Source of the DNA: an uncultured Schlesneria sp.
Lineage (GTDB): Bacteria; Planctomycetota; Planctomycetia; Planctomycetales; Planctomycetaceae
Reading direction: 5' to 3'
Assembly (NCBI GenBank): GCA_903858935.1
Contig: CAIOKO010000164.1
Location: forward strand, 1 to 47,951
DNA: 47,951 bases
The notes beneath the pieces are model-generated. The model had not been told where the DNA came from and searched no databases. It saw nothing but the letters and a program-made list of their open reading frames with translations. Positions within the stretch are counted from its first letter, which is position 1. Each line of letters begins with the position of its first letter. This document shows positions 42,046 through 47,951 of the stretch, piece by piece. The position numbers and the translations under genes were made by a program.

Positions 42046-43587
42046 ATGCGGATCGGGATCACGTTACGAACCATGGTCAAGAGAGATGGATGGCTCGCCG
42101 TTGCCATTGCGGCCGTTTTCATTGGCTCGGCGGCACAGGCCGATGTCAAACTGCCGAATGTCTTCGGCGATCATATGGTTCTTCAGCAGGGACAAAAGAA
42201 CAAGGTCTGGGGACTGGCTGAAGCGGGTGAGGCCGTGACCGTGGCGATCAACGGACAAAACCAGACGGCGACTGCCGCCGCAGACGGCACGTGGCACGTC
42301 TTCATTGATCCTGTTCCGGTTGGTGGACCTTATGCTTTGACAGTGAAAGGCAAGAACGAGATCAAGTTTTCCGACGTGCTGGTCGGCGAAGTCTGGGTCT
42401 GCTCAGGTCAGTCAAACATGCAGTGGTCGGTCAATAATTCGAATGACCCCGATATCGAAAAACTGGCTGCAAAATATCCGAAAATTCGGATGATCAACTT
42501 CCCACAAGTCGGCACACAAGAGGTCAAGTGGAGCCACGACGATCGCAAGTGGATGGTCTGTACACCCGATACGGTCGGTGGTTTCTCGGCCGTCGGCTAC
42601 TTCTTCGCCCGACAGCTCCATCAGACCCTGGGTGTGCCTGTGGGAATGATCAACAATGCCTGGGGCGGATCCGCCTGCGAAGCCTGGATTCGTCGTGACG
42701 TTCTGAACGCCGATCCACTCTATAAACCGCTGATGGACCGCTGGACACAGATGGAATCCAAATATGCTGAACTCGTCGCAAAGGGAAATGACCTGAACGA
42801 CGAACAGAAGAAGCAGCTACAGGGTTTGCAGAATCAAATGGGTGGCAACAGCCGTCCGGCAAATATTTACAGTGGCGTACTGAAGTCACACATCGGCTAT
42901 GGGATCAAAGGGGCGATCTGGTATCAGGGAGAATCGAACGCAGGACGAGCCTACCAATACCGTGACCTGTTTCCGCTGATGATCAAGAACTGGCGCGACG
43001 ACTGGGGTCAGGGCGACTTCTCATTTTATTGGGCTCAACTGGCAGACTTCCAGAACGAACAACCTCAACCTGTTGAAAGTGCCTGGGCCGAATTACGAGA
43101 AGCGCAAACGATGACGATGTCGAAATTGCCGAAGACTGGCGAAGCGGTGATCATCGACATCGGCGAAGGGAAAGACATTCACCCGAAAAATAAAGTCGAT
43201 GTCGGTCGACGACTCGCACGCTGGGCTTTGGCCAAGGATTACGGAGTGGCCATTCCTTACCACAGCCCACAATACAAGTCGCACGCCAAGGCAGATAACA
43301 AAATCGTGCTCACGTTCGATCATGTTGACGGCGGCTGGCGTCCGTTCGACGTCAAAGAGCCACGTGGCTTTGCCATCGCTGGTGAAGACAAGAAATTTGT
43401 CTGGGCCACCGCAAACTTGCTGAAGGATAACACGATTGAGGTCTACAGTGACCAAGTCACCAACCCGGTCGCCGTCCGATATGGCTGGGCTGATAATCCT
43501 GTCGTCAACCTGTTCGACGGAGCGGGCCTGCCTCTGACACCATTCCGCACTGACGATTGGCCAGGCACTACGATCAACAACAAGTGA
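42046..43587 (+). CDS. Secreted sialate O-acetylesterase-like SGNH hydrolase
   Basis: A 513-residue exported esterase. ATG 42046 is chosen because AAGGAG lies nine bases upstream; ATG 42073 starts a shorter form with the same signal (WLAVAIAAVFIGSAAQA). The N-terminal beta domain (FGDHMVLQQGQKN, then VTVAINGQ) and the catalytic block VWVCSGQSNMQWSV (nucleophile Ser in GQSNM) are followed by IWYQGESNAGRAYQYR. These are the marks of the sialate acetylesterase/SASA family. Late residues include IDIGEGKDIHPKNKVDVGRR, which carries the Asp and His of the active site. Planctomycetes use many such enzymes on sulfated or acetylated polysaccharides. A strong terminator follows. Confidence 0.92.
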   Translation: MRIGITLRTMVKRDGWLAVAIAAVFIGSAAQADVKLPNVFGDHMVLQQGQKNKVWGLAEAGEAVTVAINGQNQTATAAADGTWHVFIDPVPVGGPYALTVKGKNEIKFSDVLVGEVWVCSGQSNMQWSVNNSNDPDIEKLAAKYPKIRMINFPQVGTQEVKWSHDDRKWMVCTPDTVGGFSAVGYFFARQLHQTLGVPVGMINNAWGGSACEAWIRRDVLNADPLYKPLMDRWTQMESKYAELVAKGNDLNDEQKKQLQGLQNQMGGNSRPANIYSGVLKSHIGYGIKGAIWYQGESNAGRAYQYRDLFPLMIKNWRDDWGQGDFSFYWAQLADFQNEQPQPVESAWAELREAQTMTMSKLPKTGEAVIIDIGEGKDIHPKNKVDVGRRLARWALAKDYGVAIPYHSPQYKSHAKADNKIVLTFDHVDGGWRPFDVKEPRGFAIAGEDKKFVWATANLLKDNTIEVYSDQVTNPVAVRYGWADNPVVNLFDGAGLPLTPFRTDDWPGTTINNK

Positions 43588-43629
43588 TCTGATCGCGAAA
43601 TGCGATTTCGATCCTTCGCAATCAACACA

Positions 43630-43672
43630 AGCACCGCTTGCCATTCACACGGCAAGTGGTGCTCTTTTTTTA
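43630..43672 (+). terminator. Rho-independent terminator of the esterase gene
   Basis: A 13-bp stem (AGCACCGCTTGCC pairing with GGCAAGTGGTGCT, one G-U wobble) with an eight-base loop is followed by CTTTTTTTAT. It lies 42 bases after the esterase stop and is the clearest terminator in the window. Confidence 0.92.
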
Positions 43673-43874
43673 TAGTCAGGGTATGCGACAAAACATCAGC
43701 CGAAACGGACGAAAGTCCGTTCTGATGACGGAAATGTTGACGCGGCTGCCACTGTGTCGGCCTGCCACTGTTGCAGAAGATTCCGTGAATCGCCATAGTT
43801 CAGGTTAATTGCGGCGGGTATTCATTGGAAGTTGCCCACCCGAACAACGAATTCACAAGCATCAGCAAGTACAC

Positions 43875-45530
43875 ATGGCCAATCCTGCACAGCGCGGTTC
43901 CGCTCCTGACGACGATTCCTGGGGCAAAATTGCCACAGATTTGTTTGGGATTCAATTCAACGAAGACGATGATTTTGAACTCCCTGATGATCAGGCTCCC
44001 GTTGCGAAAACTCCTACTGTTTCCCCAGTGATCGCTCCAGCGGCCAGCAAGGCTGCCGAAGAGACCGTCCATCACAAACACGCGGACGTGGTTGAAGAAG
44101 TCGCGGCCGAAGAACCAGCCCCCGATAAAAAGGGTAAAGTGCCTGGAAACGAAGATCACGACGAATTCTGGGATATCCTTGAGTCATGGAATTGGGACGA
44201 ATCTTCTAAAGGTTCTGCTGCTCCCAAAAAGTCCGACGATTCTCGTGGCCGCAGGCCTCGACAAGAACCTGCCGCCCCCGAACCACGTCGTAGTCAACGG
44301 GACGAATCCCCTCGACGCGAAGAAGCTCATCAACGGCGTGAGGAACCAGTCCGCCGCGAAGAACCGGCTCGGCGAGAAGAATCTGCCCGGCGAGAAGAAT
44401 CTGCCCGGCGAGAAGAATCTGCCCGGCGAGAAGAATCTGCCCGGCGAGAAGAATCTCCACGACGTGAGGAATCACCACCACGCGACGAAAAACGACGAGA
44501 AGAAAAACGACGAGAAATCCCCGAACGGCCACGACGTCGAGACGCAGAACCTGTCCAGGAAACCACGTCATCCGAAGAAGAAGCTCGAAAGAGCCGATCG
44601 CAGCGCGAGGAAACGCGACGCGAACGCCCGGCTCGCGGCGAGCAACCGCCGAGAACCCGACGGCCCGAAGCGGATCGACCAGCCGCCGAGCGTCCCCCTG
44701 CGGAACGTCGCCCCGAACGACCGAGCGAGCGACCACGGACTCGAGAAGTTCCGTCGGCATTCGTTGGAGATGAATTCGGTTCAGGTGTTGACGAACCGGT
44801 CGAATCAACTCGTTCACGTCACCCTCAGCCCGTTCGAAAACGAGAAGAACCTCCAGCGCCTCCACAACGAAAGCCGGTCGCTGCAAGGCGTCCCCGTCCC
44901 GTCGATGACTTCGAAGGTGACCTGTTCGTCGAAGATCTTGAAGAAGAAGCCATCGACGACGAATCCGACGATTTTGCTGAGCGATCCGTGACTGAGGGCG
45001 ATTCGGACGACAATGAAAATGCACCTCCTCGCCGCCGACGACGTCGACGACGACGTGGGCGTGGCCGTTCGACGTCAGATTCAACCTCCAATACTTCTGA
45101 TCAAGACCTCGAAGAATCGACAGACGCCGAAGAGACCGGATCGTTCGATGAATCGGATGAAGAATCTGCCGAAGTCGAATCGACAGACGACGATCAGGAC
45201 GAAGAACGAGAAGTTCGCCGTCCCCGTCGACGCCGTCGACGTCGTACTCGTCGGACCGAAGCAGCCCCCGTTTCCGAAGTCGATTCTGATGACTACGAGG
45301 AATCATCAAGCGACGAAGACGGTGACGAAGAACAAGACGAAATGCTGGCCGGAGACGTCGATTCCGAATCGGATGATCCCGACGAAGAGGTCGTCGTTCC
45401 CGTCAGCTACGAAGGGATTCCAACCTGGGAAGAAGCGATTTCATACCTCGTGATTATCCCACCAAATGAATCTCGTGGTCATCGCGGTCGTAGTGATGGA
45501 AACCGACGTGACGATTCAAGAAGACGCTGA
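43875..45530 (+). CDS. Highly charged, disordered Arg/Glu/Asp-rich repeat protein
   Basis: A 551-residue protein of unknown role. I prefer ATG 43875, which opens on MANPAQRGS with a conserved-looking DDDSWGKIATDLFGIQF motif; the frame is open back to 43809. Residues about 110-290 are Arg/Glu/Pro-rich, with five or more RREESA hexapeptides encoded by an 18-bp tandem repeat. Two basic clusters (RRRRRRRRRRGRGR near 400 and RRPRRRRRRRTRR near 460) are separated by acidic stretches. The last 50 residues (YEGIPTWEEAISYLVI) look folded and hydrophobic enough for a binding motif. The alternating poly-basic and acidic blocks suggest nucleic-acid or ribosome binding, but nothing in the sequence proves it. 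The esterase terminator separates it from the gene before. Confidence 0.72.
   Translation: MANPAQRGSAPDDDSWGKIATDLFGIQFNEDDDFELPDDQAPVAKTPTVSPVIAPAASKAAEETVHHKHADVVEEVAAEEPAPDKKGKVPGNEDHDEFWDILESWNWDESSKGSAAPKKSDDSRGRRPRQEPAAPEPRRSQRDESPRREEAHQRREEPVRREEPARREESARREESARREESARREESARREESPRREESPPRDEKRREEKRREIPERPRRRDAEPVQETTSSEEEARKSRSQREETRRERPARGEQPPRTRRPEADRPAAERPPAERRPERPSERPRTREVPSAFVGDEFGSGVDEPVESTRSRHPQPVRKREEPPAPPQRKPVAARRPRPVDDFEGDLFVEDLEEEAIDDESDDFAERSVTEGDSDDNENAPPRRRRRRRRRGRGRSTSDSTSNTSDQDLEESTDAEETGSFDESDEESAEVESTDDDQDEEREVRRPRRRRRRRTRRTEAAPVSEVDSDDYEESSSDEDGDEEQDEMLAGDVDSESDDPDEEVVVPVSYEGIPTWEEAISYLVIIPPNESRGHRGRSDGNRRDDSRRR
44371..44460 (+). repeat. 18-bp tandem repeat, five units
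   Basis: The unit GGCGAGAAGAATCTGCCC occurs four times perfectly (44371-44442), and a fifth, degraded copy ends at 44460. Each unit encodes the hexapeptide RREESA in the host gene. Near-perfect copies mean recent expansion, and copy number may vary between strains. Confidence 0.92.
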
Positions 45531-45635
45531 TATTGCCCTCGTACTTGATGAATCGGTCGTTTTGGCTTTCCATTTTCCGACTGCGTCTGGATAGTGAAGT
45601 TGTCGAGAAGCTCATAGGGCTCGTTCGAGGTTTTC

Positions 45636-46931
45636 ATGTCAGAAAAACTCTGCCGGCTGGTGACGCTCGGCTGCAAAGTCAATCAGTACGAAACGCAGCT
45701 CGTTCTTGAGGCACTTGAAAAGAACGGTTTTCGCGAAGCGCGCGACGGCGAAACGGCCGATCTGTGTGTCGTAAACACCTGTACCGTGACATCGAATGCC
45801 GATTCAAGGTCGCGGCAGGTGATCCGTCAATTGGCCAAGCAAAATCCAGGGACCAGAACACTGGTCATGGGCTGCTACGCGACCCGAGATTCTGACGCGG
45901 TTGCGCGATTGCCATCAGTGTTTGAAGTGGTGACCGACAAACGAGAACTGCCCGACATTCTGGGGCGACATGGTATCGTCGACATCCCTACGGGGATCAG
46001 TCGGTTTGAAGGACGTCGTCGAGCGTACGTCAAAGTCCAGGATGGGTGTATTTTACGATGCACCTATTGCATCATCCCGCAGGTCCGTCCAGGGCTTCGC
46101 AGCCGCTCGCCAGAAGATATCGAAGCCGAAGTCAGGCGACTGATCGCCAATGGTTACCGCGAAATCATTATTACAGGGGTCCATGTCGGACACTATGGTG
46201 TTGATACGACGCGCGGCCGACTGGGGGTGCCTCCGTTTCGTCTTCCCCACTTGTTGAAAAAGCTCGACAAAATTCCCGGCAATTGGCGGATGCGACTTTC
46301 CAGCATCGAAACGGCCGAAATCGACGAAGAATTCATTAAGGTTGCTGCCGATTGTGAACACCTTTGTCCGCAATTTCATCCGGCCCTGCAAAGTGGCTCA
46401 AATACGGTCCTGCAACGAATGCGACGAAGGTACTCGGTAGAAAGTTTTCTTGGAAAACTTGATCGCATGCGAGAAACCATTGATCGACCGGCTTTCGCCA
46501 CCGATGTCATTGTTGGATTTCCAGGTGAAACGGACGCCGAATTTGAAGAAACGCTCGAGACATGCCGTCGAGCCGAATTCATGAAGATTCACATTTTCCC
46601 CTTCAGCCCGCGCACGGGAACGCCTGCGGCCACTTATCCCGATCAAGTTCACGGCACGATCTGTCAGGAAAGAATTACGCGGCTGGAACAACTGGAGCGA
46701 GAAATGGCAGAACGCTATTATCGACTGCTGGTTGGCCGCAATTTAGAAGTCATGGTCGAAGGATTATCCACGCGTGAGGGGTGGGTTTGCGGAACTGACA
46801 GAAGTTACGTTCCAGTGGAACTTCCTGGAACACGGGACGACATCGGACGGATGTGTCGCGGCCATGGGGTACGGGCCACGCGCCAGTTCCTCGAAGCCGA
46901 TCGAGAGGGTTCCAAGAATGTCATTGCATGA
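45636..46931 (+). CDS. mtaB: tRNA t6A37 methylthiotransferase MtaB
   Basis: A 431-residue radical SAM enzyme that adds a methylthio group to t6A at position 37 of ANN-decoding tRNAs. The N-terminal UPF0004 domain has GCKVNQYET, VVNTCTVT and MGCYA, which hold the auxiliary cluster cysteines. The radical SAM motif is DGCILRCTYCIIP with Cys138, Cys142 and Cys145. The C-terminal TRAM domain (LVGRNLEVMVEGL, then SYVPVEL) binds tRNA. Length is typical of the MtaB subgroup and not of MiaB. GAGG precedes the ATG. The last 14 bases overlap the next start, so the STAS gene is translationally coupled. Confidence 0.92.
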   Translation: MSEKLCRLVTLGCKVNQYETQLVLEALEKNGFREARDGETADLCVVNTCTVTSNADSRSRQVIRQLAKQNPGTRTLVMGCYATRDSDAVARLPSVFEVVTDKRELPDILGRHGIVDIPTGISRFEGRRRAYVKVQDGCILRCTYCIIPQVRPGLRSRSPEDIEAEVRRLIANGYREIIITGVHVGHYGVDTTRGRLGVPPFRLPHLLKKLDKIPGNWRMRLSSIETAEIDEEFIKVAADCEHLCPQFHPALQSGSNTVLQRMRRRYSVESFLGKLDRMRETIDRPAFATDVIVGFPGETDAEFEETLETCRRAEFMKIHIFPFSPRTGTPAATYPDQVHGTICQERITRLEQLEREMAERYYRLLVGRNLEVMVEGLSTREGWVCGTDRSYVPVELPGTRDDIGRMCRGHGVRATRQFLEADREGSKNVIA

Positions 46932-47316
46932 TTTCAAACCCGTTCACTTCACGATTGAAGAACGACCTCCCGTTGTCTTAGCGATCATGGTGCGGTCGAG
47001 TCTCTCAGAAGAAGACAATATCGAAGAGTTTGGATCTGAGCTGAATCAATTGGTGGACAACTATGGCTGTCAGTGGCTTGTGCTCGATCTTGGCAAAGTC
47101 TCGCTTCTGACGAGTTCTGCGGTTGGCAAATTGATCGTGCTGCATCGAACCCTGCATCGTCGTAACGGGCGGCTGGCCATGTGTGGTGTTAACAGCGTGA
47201 TTACGGATGTTTTTGAAACTGCGAGGTTGAGTGACTATTTTCATCTGACCTCAACAGTGGACAAGGCTGTGGACCATTTGATGCAAGCCAAATCGCAGAC
47301 CCAGCCGCCCGCATGA
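46918..47316 (+). CDS. STAS-domain anti-anti-sigma factor-like protein
   Basis: A 132-residue single-domain STAS protein. ATG 46918 lies inside the end of mtaB, with AGAGGG about nine bases upstream; the longer frame from 46774 overlaps mtaB widely and is rejected. The signature helix start LVLDLGKVSLLTSSAVGKLIVLH contains a Ser-Ser pair at the usual phosphorylation site, followed by the RRNGRLAMCGVNSVITDVFE strand. Such proteins bind and release anti-sigma kinases depending on phosphorylation. A SpoIIE-type phosphatase is encoded at 40201-41718; no RsbW-like kinase is seen nearby. It overlaps the next gene by four bases (ATGA). Confidence 0.88.
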   Translation: MSLHDFKPVHFTIEERPPVVLAIMVRSSLSEEDNIEEFGSELNQLVDNYGCQWLVLDLGKVSLLTSSAVGKLIVLHRTLHRRNGRLAMCGVNSVITDVFETARLSDYFHLTSTVDKAVDHLMQAKSQTQPPA

Positions 47317-47672
47317 AAGACAACATGGCAGAAACATTCATTTTAATCCCAGGCCGAACCAGCGATCAGGGCTGCGGAATCAGTGAAGGTAAGTTTCTTG
47401 AAAAATACCAGAAAGAAATTAACACCTTGCAAGTCGCGCCCGGCGATATGAAACGGCTCGGCCTGAAGGATGGGGACCGCGTCCGCTTAACGAGTGAACA
47501 AGGTCAAGTTGTCGAAGTCTCTGTCACACCCGCCAAACAGGACGAACTTCCGGAAGGAATCTTGTTCATCGCTTACGGAGACATCTCCAGCCGACTGATG
47601 GGTGGCGACACACACGGCTCCGGCATGCCAACCAGCAAAGGGATGGATGTGCAACTGGAAGTCATTCACTAA
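47313..47672 (+). CDS. Molybdopterin-dinucleotide-binding protein, FwdD/FmdD-like
   Basis: A 119-residue protein with the molybdopterin-oxidoreductase C-terminal beta-barrel found in formylmethanofuran dehydrogenase subunit D: FILIPGRTSDQGCGISEGKF, then LGLKDGDRVRLTSEQGQVVEV, then FIAYGDISSRLMGGDTHGSGMP. Planctomycetes carry the tetrahydromethanopterin-linked C1 pathway, in which this subunit supports formyl transfer and hydrolysis. It stands here without other C1 genes in view. It overlaps the STAS gene by four bases, an unexpected operon partner. ATG 47325 would shorten it by four residues. Confidence 0.85.
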   Translation: MKDNMAETFILIPGRTSDQGCGISEGKFLEKYQKEINTLQVAPGDMKRLGLKDGDRVRLTSEQGQVVEVSVTPAKQDELPEGILFIAYGDISSRLMGGDTHGSGMPTSKGMDVQLEVIH

Positions 47673-47696
47673 CGTCGCCGTCTGTTTGGTTTGCGG

Positions 47697-47939
47697 TTAA
47701 TCGCTGATCTCGAGATCACCCATCTCCGCCAAGCTCGCCAGCACTCGCTCGGCCTGGGCGCGGTCGATAATCGTCAAGGCAATCCCGGCATGAACCAGCA
47801 CATAGTCCCCCTCATTCGCCTCGGGAACACATGCCATCTGGCATCTCTTTTTGACGCCACCAAAGTCGATCTCTGCACTCGCCATTAACGGGTCTCGATC
47901 AACCCAGCGAGTGACACAACCTGGTATCCCAAGGCACAT
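47697..47939 (-). CDS. hypC: HypC/HupF-family hydrogenase maturation chaperone
   Basis: An 80-residue protein. I set the start at ATG 47939 because the family begins MCLGIPG and needs its Cys as residue 2 after methionine removal; the frame extends two codons further upstream. The beta-barrel EIDFGGVKKRCQMACVPEANEGDYVLVHAGIA pattern and the C-terminal helix IDRAQAERVLASLAEM are typical. HypC carries the Fe(CN)2CO group for [NiFe]-hydrogenase assembly with HypD. Convergent with the FwdD-like gene, only 24 bases apart. Further hyp genes may lie beyond the window edge, which I cannot see. Confidence 0.92.
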   Translation of the reverse strand: MCLGIPGCVTRWVDRDPLMASAEIDFGGVKKRCQMACVPEANEGDYVLVHAGIALTIIDRAQAERVLASLAEMGDLEISD

Positions 47940-47951
47940 AATCACAATTCC

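Noticed and set aside
44371-44460. Regular short repeats resembling a CRISPR array
   Set aside because: The units are contiguous, with no spacers, and in frame within a coding sequence.
44092-44991. 299-codon forward frame overlapping the charged-repeat gene
   Set aside because: A shadow of the 18-bp repeat read in another frame (NLPGEK repeats). It lacks an upstream ribosome-binding site and is shorter than the host gene.
44206-45309. Long minus-strand open frame of 367 codons
   Set aside because: It lies wholly inside the charged-repeat gene. Its length follows from the GAA/CGA codon bias of that gene, and its translation has no recognisable motif.

Overview
The window looks like chromosomal DNA of a planctomycete of the Planctomycetaceae/Schlesneria kind. 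The evidence is the gene content: a type II secretion-like pseudopilin cluster, a planctomycete-type squalene-cyclase-repeat protein, a DUF3500 Tat protein, a formylmethanofuran dehydrogenase D-like protein, a very large STAND-WD40 protein, and loosely spaced genes separated by palindromic intergenic repeats. No rRNA, tRNA, CRISPR array or transposase gene was found.

Layout. 1-2.8 kb: a small membrane protein, a repeat-bearing non-coding stretch and a probable gene fragment. 2.8-6.8 kb: an autotransporter with nine passenger repeats. 7.2-11.4 kb: a cyclic-nucleotide signalling group made of an MscS-like channel with a cyclic-nucleotide-binding domain, an FHA-nucleotidyl cyclase and a metallo-beta-lactamase-fold phosphodiesterase. 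A PA0069-family radical SAM gene lies upstream of the last two.

12.85-22.5 kb: the most interesting region, a same-strand run of a TIR protein (apparently split by a frameshift), a nSTAND1 NTPase with 21 WD40 repeats, a TIR-SLOG protein and a CapV-like patatin phospholipase. The parts are those of NAD-derived-nucleotide abortive-infection systems (sensor, TIR enzyme, SLOG receptor, membrane-lipid effector), but I know of no described system with this order. It is offered as a candidate anti-phage or conflict locus. The TIR frameshift may mean it is decaying.

22.8-28.7 kb: signal peptide peptidase SppA followed by four overlapping pseudopilin genes (GspH-, I-, J- and K-like). 29-36.3 kb: secreted and housekeeping genes (cyclase-repeat protein, alpha/beta hydrolase fold lacking its nucleophile, SAM hydroxide adenosyltransferase, BioD, zinc-ribbon membrane protein, DUF3500 protein). 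36.4-41.7 kb: a probable diadenylate cyclase, an MsbA-like ABC exporter and a PAS-PAS-SpoIIE phosphatase. The first two seem to have been one tight operon, now split by a 188-bp palindromic insertion flanked by a 22-bp duplication.

42-47.95 kb: a sialate O-acetylesterase-like protein with a clear terminator, a highly charged repeat protein, then mtaB, a STAS anti-anti-sigma protein and an FwdD-like protein in an overlapping operon, and a convergent hypC at the edge. All family calls come from reading motifs by eye, and no database search was run.
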